A stretch of 64,000 nucleotides of DNA from Viridibacillus sp050279675 (GTDB lineage: Bacteria > Bacillota > Bacilli > Bacillales_A > Planococcaceae): NCBI RefSeq assembly GCF_050279675.1, contig NZ_JBNNUK010000001.1, forward strand, positions 496,001-560,000. Direction: 5' to 3'. The notes under the pieces were generated by a model. The model searched no databases, was not told where the DNA came from, and saw only the letters and a program-made list of their open reading frames with translations. Shown in pieces: positions 7,513 through 15,949 of this stretch; position 1 is the stretch's first letter, and each line of letters opens with the position of its first letter. The position numbers and the translations under genes were made by a program.

Positions 7513-8202
7513 ATGACTTTAATTATAAATAACTTAAAAGAAATTCAGCTAAAGATTGAAAAAGTAGCAAACAGGGTAGGTAGACAAGTAGCGGATGTTT
7601 CAATTATCGCAGTTACAAAGCAAGTGTCTACTGAACGGGCTATTGAAGCGCTTGATGCAGGATTAAATCAATTAGGCGAAAATCGCCCAGAAGGCTTGTT
7701 AGAAAAAAGAGAAACAATTACAGAACGTGCTGTATGGCATTATATCGGCTCGATGCAAACACGTAAAGTAAAACAAGTCATCGATAAAATTGATTATCTA
7801 CACTCTCTAGATCGTATTAGTTTAGCAGAAGAAATTGAAAAACGAGCAACATATATTGTGAATTGTTTTGTACAAGTAAATGTCTCAGGTGAAGAATCAA
7901 AGCATGGTCTGCAACCAGAAGAAGTCATACCGTTTATAGAGCAACTATCGCAATATTCTCGTATTCGAGTAGTGGGTTTAATGACAATGGCCCCAAATAC
8001 AGAAGATTTAGAAGTAGTTCGCAACGTTTTTAAAAAACTTAAAAAGCTACAATTGGAAGTCGAAAATAACGGATATGCTCATGCACCATGTCACGATTTA
8101 TCGATGGGAATGTCAAATGACTATGAAATCGCTGTCGAAGAGGGTGCAACGTATGTTCGAATTGGTACGGCTCTAGTTGGCAACGAAAGAAGGGATTCTT
8201 AA
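7513..8202 (+). CDS. ylmE: YggS/YlmE family PLP-binding protein
   Basis: A 229-residue member of the alanine-racemase-like barrel family (YggS/PROSC) that binds pyridoxal phosphate and keeps cellular PLP and amino-acid pools balanced; it has no known catalytic activity. The PLP lysine is in IIAVTKQ (Lys36). HYIGSMQTRK, VQVNVSGEESKHG, GLMTMAP and the C-terminal LSMGMSNDYEIAV phosphate loop are all visible. It overlaps sepF by one base (TAATG), suggesting coupling. The ribosome site is weak (GATGGGAA). Confidence 0.95.
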   Translation: MTLIINNLKEIQLKIEKVANRVGRQVADVSIIAVTKQVSTERAIEALDAGLNQLGENRPEGLLEKRETITERAVWHYIGSMQTRKVKQVIDKIDYLHSLDRISLAEEIEKRATYIVNCFVQVNVSGEESKHGLQPEEVIPFIEQLSQYSRIRVVGLMTMAPNTEDLEVVRNVFKKLKKLQLEVENNGYAHAPCHDLSMGMSNDYEIAVEEGATYVRIGTALVGNERRDS

Positions 8203-8717
8203 TGAACATGAAGGATAAAATTAAGAACTTTTTTTTACTAGAAGAAGATGATGAAGAGTACTATGAGCAACCACAACAACCACAACAGCAACCACAACAG
8301 CAACAGCAAGAGCAACGCCAACAAAGAGTCATGTCACAACCTGTTCATCAAGCTGCAGTAAGTCAACCTGCAGTTAAAAAAGTAAGCAACAAGGAGCGAC
8401 GGAATGTGACAACTGAACATACAAATACGCCTAATTTGGTAAGTATTACACAAAAATCTTCTAAGGTTGTCTTAGCTGAACCTCGTGTCTATGCGGAAGC
8501 TCAAGATATTGCTGAACATTTAAAAAGCAAGCGTGCGGTCGTTGTAAATCTACAGCGTATTGATAAAGAGCAAGGTATTCGTATTATTGACTTCTTGAGT
8601 GGTACAATATGTGCACTGGGTGGAGATATAAAACGTATTGGCACGGATATATTCTTATGCACACCAGATAATGTAGAAGTTGACGGTAATATTTCTGAAT
8701 ATTATTATGAAGACTGA
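8202..8717 (+). CDS. sepF: Cell division protein SepF
   Basis: A 171-residue FtsZ-bundling protein and membrane anchor. The N-terminus MNMKDKIKNFFLLEED is the amphipathic membrane helix with its acidic follow-up. A glutamine/proline-rich linker spans about residues 23-60. The folded C-terminal SepF core (VVLAEPRVYAEAQDIAEHLKSKRAV to the end, about residues 85-165) forms the ring-building dimer. It bridges FtsZ's C-terminal peptide to the membrane alongside FtsA. It is coupled to ylmE by a one-base overlap. Confidence 0.95.
   Translation: MNMKDKIKNFFLLEEDDEEYYEQPQQPQQQPQQQQQEQRQQRVMSQPVHQAAVSQPAVKKVSNKERRNVTTEHTNTPNLVSITQKSSKVVLAEPRVYAEAQDIAEHLKSKRAVVVNLQRIDKEQGIRIIDFLSGTICALGGDIKRIGTDIFLCTPDNVEVDGNISEYYYED
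8268..8324 (+). repeat. CAA/CAG-rich codon repeat in the sepF linker
   Basis: A 57-base run made almost wholly of CAA, CAG and CCA codons encodes an uninterrupted Gln/Pro tract. Repeats of this kind vary in length by slippage and here fall in a disordered linker. Confidence 0.8.
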
Positions 8718-8741
8718 TTAAACTGAGGAGTTTATTAATTT

Positions 8742-9008
8742 ATGTATATAGTAGGTACTATCATTTCAAAATTGTTTTTCTATTATTCAATTGCGCTAAT
8801 CATTTATATTTTGATGTCGTGGGTTCCAGCAGCATATGAGTCTAAATTCGGACAAATTTTAGGCAAAATTTGTGATCCGTATTTAGAGTTATTTAGACGT
8901 TTTATTCCACCATTAGGTATGATTGATATTTCACCAATCGTAGCATTATTTGTATTGAATTTGGCAAATCAAGGAGTAGTAAGTTTATTTAATGGATTTT
9001 TACTTTAG
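8742..9008 (+). CDS. ylmG: YggT family membrane protein YlmG
   Basis: An 88-residue YggT-family protein with two membrane segments (about residues 5-25 and 62-85) and the conserved central motif PYLELFRRFIPPLGMIDISPI. It is conserved next to sepF in Firmicutes, cyanobacteria and plastids, where relatives influence division or membrane organisation; the mechanism is unknown. TGAGGAG lies ahead of the start. A terminator follows. Confidence 0.92.
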   Translation: MYIVGTIISKLFFYYSIALIIYILMSWVPAAYESKFGQILGKICDPYLELFRRFIPPLGMIDISPIVALFVLNLANQGVVSLFNGFLL

Positions 9009-9029
9009 TTTTTAGACAATGTCACTCTT

Positions 9030-9057
9030 CCCCACAATATGAATGTGGGGTTTTTTT
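9030..9057 (+). terminator. Intrinsic terminator after ylmG
   Basis: CCCCACA (9030-9036) pairs with TGTGGGG (9044-9050), followed by seven T. It sits only about 20 bases before ylmH, so ylmH expression may depend on read-through. Confidence 0.85.
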
Positions 9058-9077
9058 ATTAAGAAAGGAGGGGGATT

Positions 9078-9866
9078 ATGGAAGAGATATTCCAGCATTT
9101 CCGACCAGAAGAGCGTGAATTTATTGCTCAAGTTAGTGGCTGGCGTATGGAAGTAGAAGATCGCTATGCGCCAAAGTTAACGGACTTTCTAGATCCGCGT
9201 CAACGATTTATAGTACAGTCAATTATTGGGGATCAAGGCGATATTGAAGTGGCGTATTTTGGTGCATTTGATGAAGCTGAACGCAGAAGGATTCTTATAT
9301 ACCCGTCCTATTTTGAACCAGTTGAAGAGGATTATCAAATCACAGTATTTCATTTGCGCTATCCTACTAAGTTTGTTCAGCTTGAGCATCCAGATGTTTT
9401 AGGGGCGTTACTATCACTTGGTTTAGGAAGAGAGAAGTTTGGGGATATAAGATTAACCAACTCTACAGCCCAATTCGCTATTGCTTCAGAAATAGATGAT
9501 TATGTAAGAGTTAATCTCACTTCAGTTGGTAAGGTGAAAGTATATGTAGAAGAGTTAAATTCAACTGAAATGATACTACCGAACGAAGAAGTTTGGACGG
9601 ATGAAATGATGACAGTAAGTTCGATGCGTTTAGATACGGTTATCGCTTCTGTATTTAATATATCTCGTCAGAAATCAGTAGCTCTTATTAATAGTGGAAA
9701 AGTGAAGGTTAACTTTACTATCCGAGAAAATATATCTTTTGAATTACATGAACTCGATTTACTATCGATTCGAGGTTTCGGGAGATTTATGATAAGAGCT
9801 ATTGAAGGAAGAACAAAAAAAGATAAAATTCGCATTAATATAGGTCGTATGGAAAGAAAATCATAA
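9078..9866 (+). CDS. ylmH: S4-domain RNA-binding protein YlmH
   Basis: A 262-residue protein. An N-terminal YlmH-type domain covers about residues 1-180, and a C-terminal S4 RNA-binding domain covers about 183-245 (MRLDTVIASVFNISRQKSVALI and GKVKVN). Recent work on the family links it to rescue of stalled 50S subunits with peptidyl-tRNA, in parallel with RqcH, which is also encoded in this window. AAGGAGGGG at 9063-9072 precedes the ATG. The gene order ylmG-ylmH-divIVA is standard. Confidence 0.93.
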   Translation: MEEIFQHFRPEEREFIAQVSGWRMEVEDRYAPKLTDFLDPRQRFIVQSIIGDQGDIEVAYFGAFDEAERRRILIYPSYFEPVEEDYQITVFHLRYPTKFVQLEHPDVLGALLSLGLGREKFGDIRLTNSTAQFAIASEIDDYVRVNLTSVGKVKVYVEELNSTEMILPNEEVWTDEMMTVSSMRLDTVIASVFNISRQKSVALINSGKVKVNFTIRENISFELHELDLLSIRGFGRFMIRAIEGRTKKDKIRINIGRMERKS

Positions 9867-9892
9867 CAATTTCATTAAATTTGTTATTTTTT
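9863..9892 (+). terminator. AT-rich terminator-like hairpin after ylmH
   Basis: ATAACAA (9863-9869) pairs with TTGTTAT (9881-9887), followed by six T. The stem is AT-only apart from one C-G pair and overlaps the ylmH stop codon, so it is probably weak. Confidence 0.45.
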
Positions 9893-9964
9893 CGATGTAC
9901 TTACCATTAATGACCTGTATAATAGTTTACAATATATATAATGCTATAAGGGAGAGTGTAGAAA

Positions 9965-10474
9965 ATGCCGTTATCGCCTGTTGATATACATAATAAAGAG
10001 TTTACCCGTGGTTTCAGAGGTTACAATGAAGATGAAGTCAATGAGTTTTTAATGCAAATCATAAAAGACTATGAAGTTGCTTTAAAAGAGAAAAAAGAGC
10101 TAGAAAGCAAATTGCTAACTTCGAATGAGCAAATTGGTCACTATAATTCAATTGAATCAACTCTTCAAAAATCAATTGTCATTGCACAAGAAGCTGCTGA
10201 AGAAGTGCGACGTAATTCTACTAAAGAAGCAAAATTGATCGTTAAAGAAGCTGAGAAAAATGCTGATCGTATTGTTAACGAAGCTCTATCAAAAGCACGT
10301 CGTATTGCACTAGAAATTGAAGAGTTGAAAAAACAATCTAAAGTATTCCGTAATCGCTTCAAAATGATTGTTGAAGCCCAATTAGATTTGATTGAATCCG
10401 ATGATTGGGATCATTTATTGGAGTATGAAATTGATTCAACAGAATTAGAGCGCTTGGATACACCAGTAGAGTAA
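9965..10474 (+). CDS. divIVA: Cell division/polarity protein DivIVA
   Basis: A 169-residue coiled-coil protein that binds negatively curved membrane at septa and poles. It places the Min system and, in sporulation, the chromosome anchor RacA. The N-terminal membrane-binding domain (MPLSPVDIHNKEFTRGFRGY, then EDEVNEFLMQII) is characteristic. A long coiled coil runs from about residue 30 to 135, with an acidic tail. It is preceded by a 98-base gap with two TATAAT hexamers (9918-9923 and 9937-9942), neither with a clear -35, so a promoter is likely but not pinned down. Confidence 0.95.
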   Translation: MPLSPVDIHNKEFTRGFRGYNEDEVNEFLMQIIKDYEVALKEKKELESKLLTSNEQIGHYNSIESTLQKSIVIAQEAAEEVRRNSTKEAKLIVKEAEKNADRIVNEALSKARRIALEIEELKKQSKVFRNRFKMIVEAQLDLIESDDWDHLLEYEIDSTELERLDTPVE

Positions 10475-10481
10475 TCGATAC

Positions 10482-10510
10482 TTGACTGAATGCTTTCTGT
10501 TTTCTATAAT
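10482..10510 (+). promoter_or_regulatory. Sigma-A promoter for the ileS T-box leader
   Basis: TTGACT at 10482-10487 (5/6) and TATAAT at 10505-10510 (6/6) are separated by exactly 17 bases. The start is expected near 10517, giving an approximately 280-base leader. Confidence 0.9.
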
Positions 10511-10529
10511 GTCAACATATCAAAGAAAA

Positions 10530-10770
10530 AGTTATGATGGAGACAGTATTTTTTGAGTGATGTAAAAGCGATCTGAGGACGGTGTAAGCTCAGACTAAAC
10601 ACTCAAGGAAGAAAATCACTCTGGAACTAGATTACTGAACAAAAACAGTAAGTAGTCTCGGCTCACACTACGTTAAGGTGTCTAAGAGGCGTATTATTAA
10701 TTATACGCAATTAGGGTGGTACCGCGAGATAATTCCTCCTCGTCCCTTTTTTGGGATGGGGAGTTTTTTA
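10530..10770 (+). promoter_or_regulatory. T-box riboswitch (isoleucine) controlling ileS
   Basis: This leader senses uncharged tRNA-Ile. The T-box sequence AGGGTGGTACCGCG is at 10713-10726. Stem I shows AGTA at 10545-10548 facing a GAA-type strand with the specifier ATC at 10615-10617. The middle stem is TGAGTG/CACTCA (10554-10559, 10600-10605), and the distal hairpin is TCTGAG/CTCAGA (10572-10577, 10589-10594). A small stem III is TTACTG/CAGTAA. The 11-bp terminator (10736-10746 with 10753-10763) followed by T's competes with an antiterminator formed by the T-box. With uncharged tRNA-Ile bound, transcription reads into ileS. Nothing else is seen in this 322-base gap besides the promoter. Confidence 0.95.
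10736..10770 (+). terminator. Regulated terminator of the ileS T-box
   Basis: An 11-bp stem including two G-T pairs, a short T loop, and a T6 tail. It is the off state of the T-box switch. Confidence 0.9.
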
Positions 10771-10796
10771 TTTGCTAAAAAAAGAGGAGGATTTAT

Positions 10797-13565
10797 ATGG
10801 AATATAAAGATACGTTATTAATGCCGAAAACGGATTTCCCGATGCGTGGAAATTTGCCGGCAAATGAACCTAAAATTCAAGAAAAATGGGAGGAAATGGA
10901 CATCAATGCGTTGGTGTTGGAGCGTACAAAAGATCGCCCAGCATTCATCTTACATGATGGCCCTCCGTACGCAAATGGTGATCTTCATATGGGTCATGCA
11001 TTAAACAAAGTATTAAAAGATATGGTTAATCGTCACCGTTCAATGACTGGTTACTTCGTTCCTTATGTACCAGGTTGGGATACTCATGGTCTACCAATCG
11101 AGCAAGCATTAGCTAACAAAGGCGTAAAACGCAAAGAAATGACTACAGCGGAATTCCGTAAACTTTGTGAAGAGTATGCTTACGAACAAGTTGATCGTCA
11201 AAGAACTCAATTCAAACGTATCGGAGTACGTGGTGACTGGGATAATCCATATATCACATTACAACCAAAATTCGAAGCGCGTCAAATTAAAGTATTTGGT
11301 GATATGGCGAAAAAAGGTTATATCTATAAAGGTTTAAAACCAGTTTATTGGTCTCCATCAAGTGAATCAGCATTAGCTGAAGCAGAAATCGAATACCAAG
11401 ATATCAAATCGCCATCTATCTATGTTGCATTTGATGTAAAAGACGGTAAAGGTGTAGTGAATACTGACGAAAGCTTTATCATCTGGACAACAACGCCATG
11501 GACAATTCCTGCTAACTTAGGTATTTCTGTGAATCCAGAATTCACATATACTGTAGTAAAAGTAGCTGATAAGAAATTTATCATCGCTAAAGGTTTACTT
11601 GAAAAAGTAGCAGAAACGTTAGAATGGGAAAACTACGAAATTGATCGTGAAATCTCTGGACAAGATTTAGAATACGTTGTAGCAGCTCACCCTATATACG
11701 GCCGTGATTCATTGATTATGTGCGGTGATCACGTAACACTTGACGCTGGTACTGGTTGTGTTCATACAGCTCCTGGACATGGTGAAGACGACTTTAACAT
11801 AGGTAAAAAATACGATATCGGTATTTTAAGCCCAGTTAATAACCGTGGTGTATTAACTGAAGAAGCTCCTGGCTTCGAAGGATTGTTCTATAATGATGCC
11901 AATAAAGAAATTACAAAAGCATTAGAAGAAAAAGGAGCATTACTAAAACTTTCATTCTTCTCGCACTCATATCCACATGACTGGCGTACAAAAAAACCAG
12001 TTATTTATCGTGCAACTGCACAGTGGTTTGCATCAATTGAAGCATTCCGTCCCGAATTGTTACAAGCAATACGTGATACAAACTTTACACCTTCATGGGG
12101 TGAAACACGTCTATTCAATATGATTCGCGACCGTGGGGATTGGTGTATTTCTCGTCAACGTGCTTGGGGTGTTCCAATTCCAGTGTTTTATGCTGAGAAT
12201 GATGAACCAATCATCACTGAAGAGACAATTGAGCATGTTGCAAATCTATTCAAAGAATACGGTTCAAATATTTGGTTCGAACGTGAAACAAAAGATTTAT
12301 TACCAGCAGGCTTCACTCATCCAGGTAGCCCAAATGGCGAATTCACTAAAGAAACCGACATTATGGACGTTTGGTTTGACTCAGGTTCAACACACCAAGG
12401 TGTATTAGATGAACGCCCGGAATTACGCTACCCTGCAGACCTTTATTTAGAAGGCTCTGACCAATACCGTGGATGGTTTAACTCTTCACTTATTACAAGT
12501 GTTGCTATACACGGGCATGCGCCGTATAAAGGTTTACTTTCTCACGGGTTCGTATTAGATGGAGAAGGTCGCAAAATGAGTAAATCTATCGGGAATATTA
12601 TCGCTCCTATCAAAGTAATGAACCAATACGGTGGCGATATTCTACGTTTATGGGTAGCATCAGTAGACTACACAGCTGACGTTCGTATTTCTATGGACAT
12701 CATGAAGCAAGTTTCTGAAGTATACCGTAAAATTCGTAATACGCTTCGATTCCTACATGGTAATGTGAGTGACTTCAATCCTGAAACAGATCGCGTAGCA
12801 TATGCAGATCTTCGTGAAGTAGATCGCTATATGTACATGAAATTACAAGATGTGATTAAAGGGGTACGCACGCATTATGATAACTATGAATTTGCAAGCG
12901 TATATCACACAATCAACAACTTCGTAGCAACTGAGTTAAGCTCATTCTACTTAGATATTGCAAAAGACGTTGTGTATATTGAAGGTCAAGATAATGCAGA
13001 CCGTCGTGCAATGCAATCGGTTATGTATGATACATTACAAGCATTATTAAAATTATTAACTCCAATCATTCCACATACAACAGATGAAATGTGGTCATAT
13101 TTAGGTAATACAGAGGTAGTGAGCGTTCAATTAACTGATATGCCAGAAGCTGTTGAACAAGAAGATTTTGAGATGCTACGCACGAAGTGGGCTCAAATCA
13201 TCACTGTACGTAATGCAATTTTAAAAGCACTAGAAGAAGCACGTAATGCGAAAGTAATCGGTAAATCATTAGAAGCAAAAGTAACTGTCTTTGCAGATGA
13301 AGCAACTACGACTTTACTATCAGACCAAGATATTAATTTTGCTCAATTGAATATCGTTTCAGAATTCGTGGTAGGCGGTGAAACTACACAAGCTCCGGCA
13401 GAAGCAGTAGTAGTTGATAACATAGCTGTTCTTGTCGAAAAAGCTACAGGTGAAAAATGTGAACGTTGTTGGTCAATTTCTGAAACAGTTGGTCAAAGTG
13501 AATCACACCCAACATTATGTGCAAACTGTGCTGATGTTGTAGAAAAATACTATACTGAAGCATAA
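10797..13565 (+). CDS. ileS: Isoleucine--tRNA ligase
   Basis: A 922-residue class I aminoacyl-tRNA synthetase that charges tRNA-Ile. The HIGH-type motif is HMGH near residue 62 (within PPYANGDLHMGH) and KMSKS is near 592. The CP1 editing domain lies between (about 200-390, with TTTPWTIPANLGI). The C-terminus has a zinc site CERCW...CANC near 887-910. This is the bacterial-type enzyme with length close to B. subtilis IleS (921 aa). It is controlled by the T-box upstream and ends at a strong terminator. Confidence 0.98.
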   Translation: MEYKDTLLMPKTDFPMRGNLPANEPKIQEKWEEMDINALVLERTKDRPAFILHDGPPYANGDLHMGHALNKVLKDMVNRHRSMTGYFVPYVPGWDTHGLPIEQALANKGVKRKEMTTAEFRKLCEEYAYEQVDRQRTQFKRIGVRGDWDNPYITLQPKFEARQIKVFGDMAKKGYIYKGLKPVYWSPSSESALAEAEIEYQDIKSPSIYVAFDVKDGKGVVNTDESFIIWTTTPWTIPANLGISVNPEFTYTVVKVADKKFIIAKGLLEKVAETLEWENYEIDREISGQDLEYVVAAHPIYGRDSLIMCGDHVTLDAGTGCVHTAPGHGEDDFNIGKKYDIGILSPVNNRGVLTEEAPGFEGLFYNDANKEITKALEEKGALLKLSFFSHSYPHDWRTKKPVIYRATAQWFASIEAFRPELLQAIRDTNFTPSWGETRLFNMIRDRGDWCISRQRAWGVPIPVFYAENDEPIITEETIEHVANLFKEYGSNIWFERETKDLLPAGFTHPGSPNGEFTKETDIMDVWFDSGSTHQGVLDERPELRYPADLYLEGSDQYRGWFNSSLITSVAIHGHAPYKGLLSHGFVLDGEGRKMSKSIGNIIAPIKVMNQYGGDILRLWVASVDYTADVRISMDIMKQVSEVYRKIRNTLRFLHGNVSDFNPETDRVAYADLREVDRYMYMKLQDVIKGVRTHYDNYEFASVYHTINNFVATELSSFYLDIAKDVVYIEGQDNADRRAMQSVMYDTLQALLKLLTPIIPHTTDEMWSYLGNTEVVSVQLTDMPEAVEQEDFEMLRTKWAQIITVRNAILKALEEARNAKVIGKSLEAKVTVFADEATTTLLSDQDINFAQLNIVSEFVVGGETTQAPAEAVVVDNIAVLVEKATGEKCERCWSISETVGQSESHPTLCANCADVVEKYYTEA

Positions 13566-13570
13566 TAAAA

Positions 13571-13610
13571 AAATGAGCATCCGATAATTTTATCGGACTG
13601 CTCATTTTTA
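13571..13610 (+). terminator. Intrinsic terminator after ileS
   Basis: AATGAGCA and CCGATAA pair with TTATCGG and TGCTCATT around a TT loop, with a T-rich tail. A second, weaker hairpin (CTTTTTCAA with TTGAAAAGG, about 13680-13707, then T6) follows. The rest of the 244-base gap is AT-rich with only the lspA promoter discernible. Confidence 0.85.
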
Positions 13611-13767
13611 TTTTGAAAAAAGTACATTCAATGAAATCTGAAACAACATAATAATATATTTATCTGTTTAAGTGACGGTCTTTTTCAACGATTATTCATT
13701 GAAAAGGGCTTTTTTGTTGCAAAAAGAAGTATATTATAAGTAGTTTTTTTCATTCATAGCTCTATTA

Positions 13768-13776
13768 TGTTAAAAT
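13768..13776 (+). promoter_or_regulatory. Candidate extended -10 promoter for lspA
   Basis: TGT followed by TAAAAT (13771-13776) forms an extended -10 element. No good -35 is present. The start would be near 13783, 27 bases before lspA. Confidence 0.4.
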
Positions 13777-13809
13777 GGTTAAGATATAGAGTAAACGGAG
13801 GATATTGCG

Positions 13810-14289
13810 GTGTATAAATATTATGGGCTAGCAGCTTTTGTAGTAATTATTGATCAACTAACAAAATGGAGTATCGTTAAAAACATGCAACTTGGTGAAA
13901 GTATTATGCTATGGGATCCTTATTTTGGACTTCTTTCGCATCGTAATCGCGGAGCAGCATGGGGAATGTTACAGGGACAATTTTGGTTATTTGCAATTGT
14001 TACGGTAGCTGTAATAATCGGTATTCTTTATTATTTTCATAAAGAAGCAAAAGGAAAGCCATTATTTCAAGTGAGCTTAATGTTCTTATTAGGTGGAGCG
14101 ATTGGTAATTTTATTGATCGTGTATTTCGCGGTGAAGTAGTGGATTTTGTAAATGTACTAATCCCAGTTATTAATTATGATTTCCCGATTTTTAATATTG
14201 CAGATGCAGCGCTAACAATTGGCGTTGTGATGTTGATTATTTATATGCTCTTTGAAGAGAAACTCAATCAGAAAAAGGTGAAACAATGA
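13810..14289 (+). CDS. lspA: Lipoprotein signal peptidase (signal peptidase II)
   Basis: A 159-residue, four-helix membrane aspartic protease that cleaves signal peptides of lipid-modified prolipoproteins such as the importer protein at 29740. Conserved motifs are visible: DQLTKW near residue 15, NRGAAWG near 53, GGAIGNFIDRV with catalytic Asp near 103, and FNIADAAL with catalytic Asp near 131. It starts with GTG after ACGGAGGA. It overlaps rluD by four bases (ATGA), the usual Bacillus arrangement. Confidence 0.96.
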   Translation: MYKYYGLAAFVVIIDQLTKWSIVKNMQLGESIMLWDPYFGLLSHRNRGAAWGMLQGQFWLFAIVTVAVIIGILYYFHKEAKGKPLFQVSLMFLLGGAIGNFIDRVFRGEVVDFVNVLIPVINYDFPIFNIADAALTIGVVMLIIYMLFEEKLNQKKVKQ

Positions 14290-15200
14290 CAGCAGTAAGT
14301 TATACAGTAATGCAAGAATTGAATGGTGAGCGTATTGATAAAGCATTTGCAGCAATGCAACAAGACTGGTCACGTTCTCAAATTCAAGCTTGGTTAAAAG
14401 ATGGAATCGTTATGGTAAATGATGAGCCTGTTAAAACAAAATATAAAGTAAAAGAAGGGGACGTTATTTCAGTAACTCCTCCAGAAACAGAACCACTTGA
14501 AATAGTGGCAGAAGATTTAAATTTAGAAATCGTCTATGAAGATAGCGATGTAATTGTAGTTAACAAGCCAAAAGGCATGGTCGTACATCCAGCGCCAGGT
14601 CATGCAACTGGTACTCTTGTAAATGGTCTAATGTATCATTGCCAAGATTTATCAGGTATTAATGGTGTAGCGCGTCCAGGAATCGTGCATCGTATTGATA
14701 AAGATACTTCAGGTTTATTAATGGTTGCCAAAAACGATAAAGCACATGAATCATTAGTACAGCAACTTGTAGATAAGACAGTAACTCGTCGTTATACGGC
14801 GCTTGTTCATGGTCATATCCCGCACGATAAAGGAACGATTGATGCGCCGATAGGTCGTGATTCACGCGATCGTCAAAAAATGGGCGTAGTTGATAATGGA
14901 AAGCATGCGATTACGCATTTTACTGTTATCGACCGTTTAGGAGTGGATTACACTCTTGTCCAATGTAGACTAGAAACAGGACGTACACATCAAATCCGTG
15001 TCCATATGAACTATATTGGTTATCCATTAGCAGGCGATCCAAAATACGGGCCGAGAAAAACACTCGACTTTGGTGGACAAGTTCTACACGCTGGTGTATT
15101 AGGCTTTATTCATCCTTCAACTGGTGAATATTTAGAATTTGAGGCGCCATTACCAGCCGATTATAAAGAGTTATTAAAAGAATTGAAAAGTAACTATTGA
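14286..15200 (+). CDS. RluD-family 23S/16S RNA pseudouridine synthase (YlyB-like)
   Basis: A 304-residue pseudouridine synthase with an N-terminal S4 domain (about residues 10-75: ERIDKAFAAMQQDWSRSQIQAWLKDG) and a catalytic RluA/RluD domain. The active-site Asp is in RPGIVHRIDKDTSGL near residue 138; LETGRTHQIRVHM is the second signature. It is the counterpart of B. subtilis ylyB, which also lies between lspA and pyrR. The exact target uridines are not deducible. The promoter of the following pyr operon begins inside its stop codon. Confidence 0.93.
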   Translation: MTAVSYTVMQELNGERIDKAFAAMQQDWSRSQIQAWLKDGIVMVNDEPVKTKYKVKEGDVISVTPPETEPLEIVAEDLNLEIVYEDSDVIVVNKPKGMVVHPAPGHATGTLVNGLMYHCQDLSGINGVARPGIVHRIDKDTSGLLMVAKNDKAHESLVQQLVDKTVTRRYTALVHGHIPHDKGTIDAPIGRDSRDRQKMGVVDNGKHAITHFTVIDRLGVDYTLVQCRLETGRTHQIRVHMNYIGYPLAGDPKYGPRKTLDFGGQVLHAGVLGFIHPSTGEYLEFEAPLPADYKELLKELKSNY

Positions 15201-15226
15201 CATTTTAAGTCCTAGAGTAATATACT
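15197..15226 (+). promoter_or_regulatory. Sigma-A promoter of the pyr operon
   Basis: A perfect TTGACA at 15197-15202 overlaps the rluD stop codon. TATACT at 15221-15226 (5/6) follows after 18 bases. The start is expected near 15233. Confidence 0.85.
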
Positions 15227-15251
15227 TGTCGTAGTGAAAAACTAAATATTC

Positions 15252-15382
15252 ACCTTTAAAGACAGTCCAGAGAGGCTGAGAAGGTATGCGTGAAATGTGG
15301 AAAATCCTTGTGATGCAAGTATTTTCGACATATCTTAAGTACACCTATATCCTCTTGGGCTCATTGCTCAAGAGGTTTTTTT
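15252..15382 (+). promoter_or_regulatory. PyrR attenuator 1 (pyr operon leader)
   Basis: The PyrR-binding consensus TCCAGAGAGGCT is present exactly at 15266-15277, in a hairpin closed by ACCTT/AAGGT (15252-15256, 15281-15285). A second long hairpin (15296-15310 with 15316-15330) is the likely antiterminator region. The terminator CCTCTTGgGC/GCtCAAGAGG (15351-15360, 15366-15375) ends in seven T. PyrR plus UMP/UTP stabilises the first hairpin and so favours termination before pyrR. Confidence 0.93.
15351..15382 (+). terminator. Regulated terminator of pyr attenuator 1
   Basis: A ten-base stem with a TCATT loop followed by a seven-T tail. It ends 27 bases before the pyrR start. Confidence 0.92.
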
Positions 15383-15409
15383 ATGCTCATAACGAGAGGA
15401 GGAAAAATA

Positions 15410-15949
15410 ATGACACAGAAGGCAGTATTACTTGATGAACCAGCTATGAATCGTGCGTTAACTCGAATCGCTCATGAAATCATTGAACGCAATGAAGGAA
15501 TTGATGAGTGTATTTTAGTAGGTATTAAAACGAGAGGCGCTTATTTAGCAAGAAGGCTAGCGCAAAAAATCAATAGAATTGAAGGTAAGGAAATACGTAC
15601 CGGAGAACTTGATATCACACTATATCGTGATGATTTGTCAACAAAAACAGACAACGAAGAGCCACTAGTACAGCAAGTTGATATTACGGACAACGTATCA
15701 GAGCAAAAAATCATTCTTGTAGATGATGTGCTTTACACAGGTCGAACGGTAAGATCAGCGATGGATGCGGTCATGGACCTAGGAAGACCATCACAAATCC
15801 AACTAGCCGTATTAGTCGATCGTGGTCATAGAGAACTACCTATTCGTGCTGATTATGTAGGGAAGAATATTCCGACATCAGGAAATGAAAGAATCGTAGT
15901 TAACATGGTAGAAGTTGATGCTACGGATTGCGTCACAATTCACGAATAA
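15410..15949 (+). CDS. pyrR: Bifunctional pyr operon attenuation protein / uracil phosphoribosyltransferase PyrR
   Basis: A 179-residue PRTase-fold protein. It binds the pyr leader RNAs when UMP or UTP is high and also makes UMP from uracil and PRPP. The PRPP loop is VLVDD-like: IILVDDVLYTGRT near residue 103. The N-terminus MTQKAVLLDEPAMNRALTRI aligns with B. subtilis PyrR. The ATG at 15410 is preferred over an upstream in-frame ATG (15383), which abuts the terminator tail, because GAGGAGG at 15396-15402 sits seven bases before it. Confidence 0.97.
   Translation: MTQKAVLLDEPAMNRALTRIAHEIIERNEGIDECILVGIKTRGAYLARRLAQKINRIEGKEIRTGELDITLYRDDLSTKTDNEEPLVQQVDITDNVSEQKIILVDDVLYTGRTVRSAMDAVMDLGRPSQIQLAVLVDRGHRELPIRADYVGKNIPTSGNERIVVNMVEVDATDCVTIHE

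Noticed and set aside
9911..9942. Specific divIVA promoter
   Set aside because: Two TATAAT hexamers are present but neither has a -35 at 16-18 bases, so no single promoter was called.
15383..15409. Longer pyrR start (MLITRGGKI...)
   Set aside because: That ATG lies just after the attenuator T tract, has no ribosome site and would add nine residues not found in PyrR proteins.
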